5,121 bases of DNA. Source: Candidatus Dojkabacteria bacterium. GTDB lineage: Bacteria > Patescibacteriota > Dojkabacteria > SC72. Of the stretch, positions 1 through 5,001 are shown one piece after another (the stretch's first letter is position 1; each line of letters starts with the position of its first letter). The DNA is taken from assembly GCA_012800885.1 (NCBI GenBank), contig JAAZIL010000088.1:1-5121 (forward strand), read 5' to 3'. Under the pieces are notes generated by a model that was given only the letters and a program-made list of their open reading frames with translations, was not told the origin of the DNA and searched no databases. Made by a program: the position numbers and the translations under genes.

Positions 1-233
1 ATCCAGTGAGTGGTAGTATGTATGACGAAGTACAGAGACTAGAACATAGAGTTCAAGAAGCGCGTGCTTTGCAAACAATATATTCGGAGATAGTTTCAGA
101 AAGAGTTCAAAGATCAGGAAAACAGATGTTGCCTGAAGATGTTATAAACTTTATGGAGGCAAATAATGGAGTAGGAACATATATGACTTCCGAAGAAGCC
201 TTAGAGTTAGGATTGATAGATGAGATTATATAG
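1..233 (+). CDS. clpP: ClpP-like protease subunit, C-terminal part (5' truncated by window edge)
   Basis: The frame is open from the window edge, so the start lies outside and about 76 C-terminal residues are visible. The last residues, TYMTSEEALELGLIDEII, match the usual C-terminus of ClpP peptidases (…FMSAxEAxEYGLIDxVI). Before this comes a long charged helix corresponding to the ClpP handle region. ClpP is the cytoplasmic serine peptidase that forms a double-ring chamber and degrades proteins fed to it by Clp/Hsp100 ATPases. The catalytic Ser and His would lie upstream of the window. The position aligning with the catalytic Asp (one residue before R-F in E. coli 'ERDRF') appears to be Gly in NNGVGTYM, so this may be a divergent or non-canonical family member. 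The stop is TAG. The ATG at 18-20 is internal, since homology continues upstream of it. An SppA-like or other crotonase-fold peptidase is a less likely alternative. Confidence 0.62.
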   Translation, partial: PVSGSMYDEVQRLEHRVQEARALQTIYSEIVSERVQRSGKQMLPEDVINFMEANNGVGTYMTSEEALELGLIDEII

Positions 234-253
234 GAATTTTAATAAGCAGCTAC

Positions 254-463
254 TTTTCTTCAAACCAGAAACTCCTCTCTTATTGCCGTTATACTCGATT
301 AGCTCAAAAATCGAAGGTTTTAGTTCTAGATGAACCAACAAATCATTTAGATCCACTGCATCAGTTACAAATAATGGAAATAATAAAAGGTTTAAGAAAA
401 ACAACTATTGTGGCAATGCATGATCTAAATATAGCTTCTAGGTATTATGATAAAATTAACTAG
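254..463 (+). pseudogene. ABC transporter ATP-binding protein, C-terminal remnant
   Basis: This open stretch has no start codon and ends at TAG (461-463). It carries a clear Walker B and D-loop, VLVLDEPTNHLD (317-352), and 58 bases further on the H-loop, TTIVAMHDLNIASRYYD, with its His at 419-421. The spacing and wording fit FecE/FepC/BtuD-type ATPases of iron-siderophore or cobalamin importers. The Walker A motif is absent. The LSGGQ signature is not readable, although the residues before Walker B (RLAQKSK) still resemble the usual 'ARALAQ' segment. The C-terminal part after the H-loop is also missing. Only about 55 of some 250 residues survive, so it cannot be a working ATPase. It begins right after the ClpP stop, and its TAG overlaps the ribosome-binding site of the next gene. 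It looks like a deletion scar. Confidence 0.8.
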
Positions 464-468
464 AGGAG
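463..468 (+). promoter_or_regulatory. Ribosome-binding site of the rRNA methyltransferase gene
   Basis: GAGGAG lies six bases before the ATG at 475. This fixes that ATG as the likely start in preference to the second in-frame ATG at 493. The site starts on the last base of the upstream ABC remnant's stop codon. Confidence 0.7.
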
Positions 469-474
469 ATTAAA

Positions 475-1380
475 ATGAATGAATATTTTTCTATGGAAAG
501 AGGGAATTCAAATGGTAAGAGGGAAACTCTTTGGCATTCACAAAACTTTCTTCGGGATCCACAATTTGTTGCTTCTTTAGTGAATATGGCAAATATCTCT
601 CCTGATGACACTGTAATTGAGATTGGTCCTGGAAAGGGAATAATTACAGAACAACTTTCAAAGAAAGCCGACAGAGTTATTGCTATTGAGTATGATACCG
701 AATTAGTACAAGGACTAAGAGAAAAATTCTCAGATTCATCGAATGTGGATGTATTAGAAGGAGATTTTCTAAAATGGCCTTTACCTAGTTATAAATACAA
801 AGTTTTTTCTAACATACCATTCGAATATACTTCTCGAATAGTAGACAAGCTCCTTGTTTCTCCGAATAGTCCAGAAGACGCCTTTCTTATAATGCAGGAT
901 CTTGCTGCTAAAAGGTTTATGGGGAAATTTGCAGGAGGTAAAGATTCTCAAGTATCTATTCTGTTACAGCCGTTTTACGATGTAGCCATTCTTCAAAGAA
1001 TAGATAAACACCAGTATATTCCAACTCCAAATGTAGATACTGTCCTTGCTCGTTTTATGAAGAGAGAATACCCTCTTATAGATAATAAAGAGACCCAAGA
1101 GTATAGAGATTTTGTTATATTTGGTTATAACCAATGGGAACCGACCTTATTAGATGCTTTTAAAGATGTTTTCTCATATAACCAAACAAAGATTATTAAA
1201 AGGAATCTTAAGATTGAAGGGAAAAAACCTTCTGATATTGATATAAATACATGGGTGGAATTGTTTAAAACGTATAAAAAGTATGTTTCTGAAGAAAGAA
1301 AATCTCAGGTAAGAGATTCAGAGAAAAAGTATGAAAAGAAACAGAAAGGAATGAAGAAAGAGTATAGAACTAGGAAATAA
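475..1380 (+). CDS. Erm-like rRNA adenine N6-methyltransferase
   Basis: The 301-residue protein belongs to the KsgA/Erm superfamily, which transfers methyl groups from S-adenosylmethionine to adenine N6 in rRNA. Visible motifs, in order, are HSQNFL (21-26), motif I VIEIGPGKG (47-55), the acidic ribose-binding Glu72 in AIEYD, Asp97 in LEGDFL, and the catalytic motif IV SNIPF (112-116). QNF plus NIPF resembles Erm enzymes, which methylate 23S rRNA A2058 and can confer macrolide-lincosamide-streptogramin B resistance. KsgA normally has NLPY. LAAKRFMG (143-150) and the C-terminal helical segment also fit Erm. The last 30 or so residues form a Lys/Arg/Glu-rich tail, which some longer Erm proteins also have. 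No leader peptide or attenuator is visible in front of it. The enzyme family is secure. The 23S target, and any resistance phenotype, are inferred from motifs only. Confidence 0.85.
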   Translation: MNEYFSMERGNSNGKRETLWHSQNFLRDPQFVASLVNMANISPDDTVIEIGPGKGIITEQLSKKADRVIAIEYDTELVQGLREKFSDSSNVDVLEGDFLKWPLPSYKYKVFSNIPFEYTSRIVDKLLVSPNSPEDAFLIMQDLAAKRFMGKFAGGKDSQVSILLQPFYDVAILQRIDKHQYIPTPNVDTVLARFMKREYPLIDNKETQEYRDFVIFGYNQWEPTLLDAFKDVFSYNQTKIIKRNLKIEGKKPSDIDINTWVELFKTYKKYVSEERKSQVRDSEKKYEKKQKGMKKEYRTRK

Positions 1381-1413
1381 CCTTTTCTATTAATCAGTTA
1401 GATTGGTAATATT

Positions 1414-1539
1414 ATGGAGTTGTTAGGGTATTCTTATTTAGAACCAAGAGATCTTAAAAATTCATCCTTTTTGACTCCTTTAATCCACCAGACCATAATT
1501 TCTAATACTTCTGTTTTTAAGAGTAAACGTATCAGGTAA
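1414..1539 (+). pseudogene. C-terminal remnant of an unknown gene (copy 1 of repeated module)
   Basis: A 41-codon open frame runs from ATG 1414 to TAA 1537-1539 without a credible ribosome-binding site. Its middle, PRDLKNSSFLTPLIHQTIIS, recurs in altered form in the other two repeat copies: PSTLKNISFLTFFIY then a stop at 3351-3395, and LGIFIHQAIIS at 4942-4974. Several codon differences between copies are synonymous (ttt/ttc, ttg/tta, act/aca, atc/ata). This suggests that this strand and frame once coded for protein. The family is not recognised. The stretch 1381-1734 otherwise contains only the decayed tRNA end described separately. Confidence 0.4.
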
Positions 1540-1613
1540 CACAGGAATCTTTGAGTATAGTGCATGAGTCTTGTAGCAACTAAGAAGATATGGTGGAGTG
1601 GACAGGACTCAAA
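1461..1613. repeat. Direct repeat copy 1: gene end + spacer + tRNA 3' end
   Basis: This segment aligns without net gaps to 4932-5084 at a constant offset of 3471. Anchors are CACCAG at 1487-1492, the identical 13-mer gtcttgtagcaac at 1568-1580, and TGG at 1591-1593, the complement of CCA. By hand count, 19 of 23 bases match over the tRNA part (1591-1613) and 23 of 30 over 1561-1590. The match is lower between 1503 and 1560. Homology stops inside the tRNA T-arm. Confidence 0.75.
1591..1613 (-). pseudogene. Decayed tRNA 3' end (tRNA-Asp-like)
   Basis: Read on the minus strand, this is the last 23 bases of a tRNA: part of the T-loop, the 3' acceptor strand CCACTCC, a discriminator A and an encoded CCA. 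It differs from the real tRNA-Asp at 5062-5121 at four positions. The T-stem no longer pairs, and no anticodon arm or D-arm can be recognised at 1614-1670. It is therefore not a functional tRNA but a relic of a tRNA end. Confidence 0.65.
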
Positions 1614-1701
1614 GCGATTAGAAATGTTGTCAGATAGGTTAAGGACTTGTTGAATACAAAGTTCGAGTATCATTTCCTATGTGAATGAGTCTATTCTGTT
1701 A

Positions 1702-1707
1702 TATAAT
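1702..1707 (+). promoter_or_regulatory. Possible -10 box before the Nudix gene
   Basis: TATAAT lies about 28 bases before the inferred Nudix start at 1735. No good -35 hexamer is found at the proper distance. In AT-rich DNA such a match can arise by chance. Confidence 0.25.
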
Positions 1708-1734
1708 ACTGAAATAAGCTAATTACTTTTTAAA

Positions 1735-2184
1735 ATAAAGAAATCATACAGAGCAGGAGCAATAGTAATAAACTATGAAAATAAGATAGCTTTAGCAAAT
1801 GAACATCTCTGGGGATTTCCAAGAGGAGGTGTAGAAGAAGGTGAAGAATATTTAACGGCTGCAAAAAGAGAGGTACTAGAAGAAGTCGGTTTAGAACACT
1901 TTGACTTTATAGAGGAGTTAGGTATCTATGATAGATATCCTAATGGGATAACAGAAGATACTCCAGGGGCCTATCCTATGGAGATACATATGTTTCTTTT
2001 CAAAACGAACTACACAGGATCTCTAAGTCCAAGAGATAAGTCTGTTAAGGAAGCAGGATGGTTTACTTATGAAGAGGCACTAGAGAGGCTAACAGATGAA
2101 AAAGATAGAGAATTTTTAAAGAATAACTTGGAAAAGATCTCAGAATTTCAAGAAGAGTGGTCATTATCCAGAAAATATATCTAA
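1735..2184 (+). CDS. Nudix hydrolase lacking a normal start codon
   Basis: The frame encodes about 149 residues. Counting from ATA at 1735, it carries a complete Nudix box, GX5EX7REUXEEXGU, at residues 31-53 (1825-1893), preceded by WGFPR. The C-terminal WFTYEEALERL is also typical of the fold. Nudix enzymes cleave nucleoside-diphosphate-linked compounds using metal ions held by the box glutamates. The substrate cannot be told from sequence, although WGFPRG resembles the WGFPKG of dinucleoside-polyphosphate/MutT-type members. The family N-terminus would begin just before KKSYRAGAIVIN, where the sequence reads ATA instead of ATG and has no Shine-Dalgarno. Between the upstream stop (1720-1722) and the ATG at 1978 there is no ATG, GTG or TTG in frame. 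Starting at 1978 would leave out the whole Nudix box. It is therefore either a gene using ATA or a recent pseudogene with an otherwise intact frame. It is followed 25 bases later by the HEAT-like gene. Confidence 0.8.
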   Translation: MKKSYRAGAIVINYENKIALANEHLWGFPRGGVEEGEEYLTAAKREVLEEVGLEHFDFIEELGIYDRYPNGITEDTPGAYPMEIHMFLFKTNYTGSLSPRDKSVKEAGWFTYEEALERLTDEKDREFLKNNLEKISEFQEEWSLSRKYI

Positions 2185-2200
2185 CAGAAATAGAACCAAA

Positions 2201-2204
2201 GAGG
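2201..2204 (+). promoter_or_regulatory. Ribosome-binding site of the HEAT-like gene
   Basis: GAGG lies five bases before ATG 2210. It is one of the clearer ribosome-binding sites in the window and contrasts with the lack of one before the neighbouring Nudix and HD frames. Confidence 0.6.
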
Positions 2205-2209
2205 ATAAA

Positions 2210-2638
2210 ATGAAAGAAAAGATTGCTGATTTATATAGTGAAAATAATAATAAAGCGTATAAAGTTTTATTGGAGTTAGAATCTATAACTACTGAATCAA
2301 ATGAATTATATAATTATTTTGATGAGCTATTAAAAATGCTAGATAATGATAAAACTTATGTAAAAACTCGTGGTTTTAGGTTAATATGTGCTTTAGCAAA
2401 ATGGGATACGGAATCTAAAATAGATAAAAATATTGCTAAGATATTAAATACTTTAGATGATGGAGTTGGTGTTTCAGTAAGACAATGTTTACAAGCATTA
2501 CATTTGATTTTAATGTATAAAATAGAATTAAATGACAAGATAGAGGTAAAACTTAAAAACTTAGATTTATCAAAATATAAAGATACTCTAAAACCTTTAG
2601 CACAAAAAGACATTGATGAAATATTAGAATACTTATAA
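2210..2638 (+). CDS. HEAT-like / SufBD-type alpha-helical protein
   Basis: The 142-residue protein is entirely helical in character with no signal peptide or membrane segment. Paired amphipathic helices, YVKTRGFRLICALAKWD (50-66) and VRQCLQALHLILMYK (90-104), look like HEAT repeats. The ending KYKDTLKPLAQKDI (122-135) resembles proteins I recall from Firmicutes that are annotated as 'SufBD protein' or HEAT-repeat proteins. HEAT solenoids usually bind proteins or nucleic acids, and no catalytic motif is visible. Its role is unknown. The gene starts 25 bases after the Nudix stop, so co-transcription is possible. Sample 60-base lines run about 20-23% GC, against about 35% in the methyltransferase gene and about 43% around the Nudix box. 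This suggests a separate origin. Confidence 0.7.
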   Translation: MKEKIADLYSENNNKAYKVLLELESITTESNELYNYFDELLKMLDNDKTYVKTRGFRLICALAKWDTESKIDKNIAKILNTLDDGVGVSVRQCLQALHLILMYKIELNDKIEVKLKNLDLSKYKDTLKPLAQKDIDEILEYL

Positions 2639-2734
2639 TAATATGATGTAAGAATACTGATAGTAAGCTTAAATAAGATAATATATAATTTAATAATAAT
2701 TTGTTCCTAATACAAAATAAATAATCTAATTTAA
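2639..2734. other. Very AT-rich spacer before the HD gene
   Basis: These 96 bases are almost all A and T and contain a TATAAT at 2684-2689, about 45 bases before the inferred HD start. In such composition the match carries little weight. No terminator hairpin or ribosome-binding site is seen. Confidence 0.3.
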
Positions 2735-3304
2735 ATATTAAAAGAAAAAGTATCTAATCTTGCAAATGATGAGAAGTTTATTCACCATAAATGGTTTTTA
2801 AAATACCATTTAGAATTAGTAGAGCAGATATCATTGGAGCTATATGAAAGATATCCAGAGGCTAACTTTGAATTGTTTTTAGGATTAGTATGGATACATG
2901 ACTATGGCAAGATTATTGGATTAAAAGATGAGAAAGAAATTGTTGAAAAAAGTATGTCTTTTTTATTAGAAATAAGGTTTGAAGATGAATATGTAAAAGA
3001 GCTAATTCGATTATTAGGAATATTTGAGAGCAAGATGACATTAGGTCTGTCTGAAGCCCCTATTGAGGTAAGGATAGTCTCTACTGCAGATGCTATCTCT
3101 CATATGTATGGCCCCTTCTATCAAATTTATTGTTATGAAAATCCTGAAATGTCTATAGAAGAATTAATGGAATCTAATTTAAGAAAATTACAAAAGGATT
3201 GGGATAGAAAGATAGTTCTTCCTGGAATAAAGGAAGAATTGCAGGCCAGACATGATTTTTTAAGAGAGAGTTTTGGGGATATTAAAACACCTATGTTGAA
3301 ATAA
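2735..3304 (+). CDS. HD-domain protein lacking a normal start codon
   Basis: The frame is open from 2735 (ATA) to TAA 3304 and encodes about 189 residues. Counting from 2735, an HD metal-binding set is visible: HH at 17-18, His25, the signature WIHDYGK with His55-Asp56, and a later Asp119 in IVSTADAISHMYGPF. HD proteins are metal-dependent phosphohydrolases, often acting on nucleotides. APIEVRIVSTAD and the C-terminal DWDRKIVLP are features I associate with a family common in Patescibacteria, where it is annotated only as an HD-domain protein. The first conventional start in frame is TTG at 2834, which would remove His25 and the first helix. The homologous N-terminus (LKEKVSNLANDEKFIHHKWF) begins at an ATA where ATG would be expected, with no Shine-Dalgarno. 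The start is therefore uncertain, and the gene may be newly inactive although its frame is intact. Confidence 0.72.
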   Translation: MLKEKVSNLANDEKFIHHKWFLKYHLELVEQISLELYERYPEANFELFLGLVWIHDYGKIIGLKDEKEIVEKSMSFLLEIRFEDEYVKELIRLLGIFESKMTLGLSEAPIEVRIVSTADAISHMYGPFYQIYCYENPEMSIEELMESNLRKLQKDWDRKIVLPGIKEELQARHDFLRESFGDIKTPMLK

Positions 3305-3347
3305 AGGATTTATAAGTAAGGGCTATTAAAAAGCTTTTTGACCTTCC

Positions 3348-3493
3348 AAACCTAGTACTCTTAAAAATATCTCTTTCTTAACATTTTTTATCTACTAGGC
3401 TTTTAAGAAGAAATTAATTTAGCTCCCATAAGGATTTTAAAGTAAAGAGTACGAGTCTTGCAGCAACCTTTAAAGAATAGTGGGGGATATGGG
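3348..3493. repeat. Direct repeat copy 2: degraded gene end + spacer + tRNA-like end
   Basis: This is the most decayed copy. In the plus frame at 3351-3395 it reads PSTLKNISFLTFFIY then TAG, matching copy 1 (PRDLKNSSFLTPLIH then Q). 15 of 23 bases at 3378-3400 match copy 3 at 4942-4964. The spacer is about 20 bases shorter than in copies 1 and 3. The 13-mer recurs as gtcttgcagcaac (3455-3467), one base different. TGG at 3481-3483 may mark a CCA end followed by tRNA-like bases (ggatatg…ggaac), but this tRNA part is too altered to be sure. The gap 3305-3574 holds nothing else that can be supported. Confidence 0.55.
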
Positions 3494-3574
3494 TTTGGAA
3501 CAGAAAATATCTTGGTACAATCAAAAGAGGTATCCATACAAGATATTATAACGAAATTAGGATAGAATAACAGT

Positions 3575-4096
3575 ATGGAATATCTTATATTAATCTCTTA
3601 TTTCTCCTTTTCTCTCCTTTCTTGGTTTTACATATTAAGAGACAAATTACCAAAACAGGTTGACTATATAATTATACTCTCAGCTTCATCCAGTAGGATT
3701 ACTAAAAGGAGAATTGCTAAGGGAATTGAAGTTGCAAGTAGGTACCCACTTACAAAAATACTGTTCTGTGGTAAGAAGATGTCTCCTTTATTTCAGAAAG
3801 AGATGATGAATATCTGTAATACTTGTTTTGTGAATAATAAATCAACAAACACATATGAAGATGCACTATATGCTAAGAGGTATTTAAAAAATGTTAAGAA
3901 TGTAATCTTAATCACATCCTCTTCACACCAGAGAAGGGCTAGAAATACATTCCATAGGGTATATCGTGAGATGAAGATATATAATGTCCCTACAAATGAT
4001 ATCTTTACACTGTATTCTCCTTTCTTACCTGCAGGATGGATTGTAACGTTTATAAATCTTTTAAAAGATTGGAAATATAATGGTAGGAAGGTATGA
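3575..4096 (+). CDS. DUF218 (YdcF/SanA/ElyC-like) membrane-anchored protein
   Basis: The 173-residue protein starts with a hydrophobic segment (residues 4-21, LILISYFSFSLLSWFYIL), a likely single N-terminal membrane anchor. The DUF218 core follows: DYIIILSASSSR (30-41), then RIAKGIEVASRYP and KILFCGKK (61-68), the family's STNTYEDA (90-97), and ILITSSSHQRRA (111-122), which matches the usual TSxxHxxRA motif. Family members such as SanA and ElyC affect cell-envelope integrity and peptidoglycan or lipid-carrier steps, but the reaction is not firmly known. The usual glycine-rich first loop (VLGGG) is replaced by LSASSS, so this is a divergent member. The ribosome-binding site is weak (AGGAT around 3559-3563). 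The TGA stop overlaps an ATG (ATGA at 4093-4096) that opens the next, broken frame. Confidence 0.75.
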   Translation: MEYLILISYFSFSLLSWFYILRDKLPKQVDYIIILSASSSRITKRRIAKGIEVASRYPLTKILFCGKKMSPLFQKEMMNICNTCFVNNKSTNTYEDALYAKRYLKNVKNVILITSSSHQRRARNTFHRVYREMKIYNVPTNDIFTLYSPFLPAGWIVTFINLLKDWKYNGRKV

Positions 4097-4232
4097 GTTC
4101 AGTAATAGTAAAATCTTCTTGTTGTATTTGATTCTGAAACAGGGAGTTTTAAACTATAAATCAAAAGGTTTTGAGGCACATGAGTCTCCACAGGCGAGAA
4201 AAGAAAAGGACTATCTAGAACTTGGGATCTAA
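4093..4232 (+). pseudogene. Short broken frame overlapping the DUF218 stop
   Basis: An ATG at 4093 overlaps the upstream TGA as ATGA, the arrangement of translationally coupled genes, but its frame stops after 12 codons (TGA 4129-4131). A second frame continues without a stop to TAA at 4230-4232 and reads like protein (KSKGFEAHESPQARKEKDYL). The third frame holds LVVFDSETGS around 4119-4148. Together these look like one small gene broken by frameshifts. The family is not recognised. Chance open frames in AT-rich DNA cannot be excluded. Confidence 0.3.
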
Positions 4233-4245
4233 CAAGAGAGACACT

Positions 4246-4773
4246 TTATCTTAGAATCGTTATATTTCTTTCTCTAGATATTTTTGCGAGGTATTGTTTT
4301 AATGGCTCTAACCCAATTTCTTTTCTTCTAAAATCCACTTTCTCCTGACTAAAGATCTTATGTAATTTGTATGTATCCTTTTTGCCTTCTATAGATGTAA
4401 ATTGTGTACCATATAACTGATTTTTTCCCTCATATATTCTTACCCTATCAACCAATTGGGCATAATTTAAAGGATTGATATTTCCCAAATCATCTTTCAT
4501 TAGGGACAGATACTGTTTCATAAAAGAGGTGTCTTCCTTGGGCATATGTTGTACTATTAGGAAAGCTGCTAGTTGGACCTCATTACCATATTCAGAAGAA
4601 ATATATCCTATTTCTTTAAATATTTTTTTGAATTCTTTTCTATTTATTTTATCTACATCTTTAACCATTTGGAAATCTTCTTCACTTTTGGTCTTAAGAA
4701 GCTTTTCTCTAAGAGATTGTTCTCTCTTTGCCATTTTAAGAATTTTATTTGTGATGTTTTTTATATTTTCCAT
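4246..4773 (-). CDS. DUF6624-type protein of unknown function
   Basis: The 175-residue soluble protein has a charged helical N-terminus (1-45) and then a DUF6624-like core. Visible landmarks are LAAFLIVQHMPKED with the Gln75-His76 pair, NYAQLVDRVRIYEGKNQLYGTQF (103-125, key residues D109, R110, Y121, G122, Q124, F125), and VDFRRKEIGLEPLKQY (146-161). These match the family pattern 'aaxLvQHadxd…LtDRv…gxxQxYGTQ…vdxrRxxxGLxPL'. The conserved His, Asp and Arg residues suggest catalysis, but I know of no demonstrated reaction for the family. There is no signal peptide. Start ATG 4773 is supported by AAGGA seven or more bases upstream. The gene converges on the DUF218 gene with about 150 bases between them. 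It is preceded by a large inverted repeat. The open plus-strand frames across it are antisense shadows. Confidence 0.75.
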   Translation of the reverse strand: MENIKNITNKILKMAKREQSLREKLLKTKSEEDFQMVKDVDKINRKEFKKIFKEIGYISSEYGNEVQLAAFLIVQHMPKEDTSFMKQYLSLMKDDLGNINPLNYAQLVDRVRIYEGKNQLYGTQFTSIEGKKDTYKLHKIFSQEKVDFRRKEIGLEPLKQYLAKISRERNITILR

Positions 4774-4782
4774 ATTTAAAGA

Positions 4783-4787
4783 TCCTT
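4783..4787 (-). promoter_or_regulatory. Ribosome-binding site of the DUF6624 gene, abutting a hairpin
   Basis: On the minus strand AAGGA is followed by TCTTTAAAT and then ATG. Its first base is also the last base of the inverted-repeat stem at 4787-4844, so folding of the leader would sit directly against the ribosome-binding site. Confidence 0.55.
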
Positions 4788-4844
4788 GCTGGGAAGTAAA
4801 TATTGCTATTTGATATATTCTATCAAACTATTTACCTCCCAGCA
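4787..4844. repeat. Large two-part inverted repeat upstream of the DUF6624 gene
   Basis: The outer arms are 4787-4802 and 4829-4844, pairing at 15 of 16 positions (single mismatch 4795/4836). Inner arms TTTGATA (4809-4815) and TATCAAA (4821-4827) pair perfectly around TATTC. The inner and outer stems are separated by six bases on one side and one on the other. There is no following T-run to make it a standard terminator in either direction. It could be a leader hairpin, an operator, or a small palindromic element. Confidence 0.7.
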
Positions 4845-4851
4845 TACTTAA

Positions 4852-5001
4852 GGGGAACAGACGAGTAATTTTGCCATAGCTTTAGATAAGAGTGATATTA
4901 TCAATCGTACAGAGATTATCATACCAGCATTAACCACAAAATTGGGTATTTTTATACACCAGGCTATAATTTCAAAAATAGAACAATTTGAGAGAAAATA
5001 A
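4852..5001 (+). pseudogene. C-terminal remnant of an unknown gene (copy 3 of repeated module)
   Basis: A stop-free frame runs between TAA 4849-4851 and TAA 4999-5001, with no ATG, encoding about 49 residues. It reads like real protein (for example RTEIIIPALTTKLGIFIHQA) and matches copy 1 around IHQxIIS without a gap. It faces the tRNA-Asp tail-to-tail. The missing start suggests that it is the surviving 3' end of a truncated gene. The family is not recognised. Confidence 0.4.

Noticed and set aside
207..404. Minus-strand open frame opposite the ClpP end and ABC remnant
   Set aside because: It is antisense to two recognisable coding sequences and lacks motifs of its own.
1434..1673. Minus-strand 79-codon open frame crossing the tRNA relic
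   Set aside because: It reads through the decayed tRNA end and is antisense to the plus-strand remnant that shows the better coding signature. It has no ribosome-binding site and no recognisable motif.
2356..2613. Minus-strand open frame opposite the HEAT-like gene
   Set aside because: It is a shadow of a gene with its own clear start and ribosome-binding site. The low-complexity protein has no motif.
3328..3339. AAAAAGCTTTTT palindrome after the HD gene as a terminator
   Set aside because: It has no loop and only two G/C bases, so it cannot form a stable terminator hairpin.
3455..3467. The repeated 13-mer gtcttgYagcaac as a CRISPR repeat
   Set aside because: It has only three copies, spaced about 1.6-1.9 kb apart, each embedded in a larger homologous module. 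There is no spacer array.
475..4773. Alternative genetic code (TGA read as Gly or Trp)
   Set aside because: No in-frame TGA interrupts any recognised domain, Trp is encoded by TGG throughout, and TGA serves as the natural stop of the DUF218 gene.
4475..4813. Plus-strand open frames (4475-4813 and 4573-4779), rich in Phe, Ile and Ser
   Set aside because: They are antisense to the DUF6624 gene. Their apparent hydrophobicity comes from complementing Lys-, Glu- and Asn-rich codons, so they are not membrane proteins.
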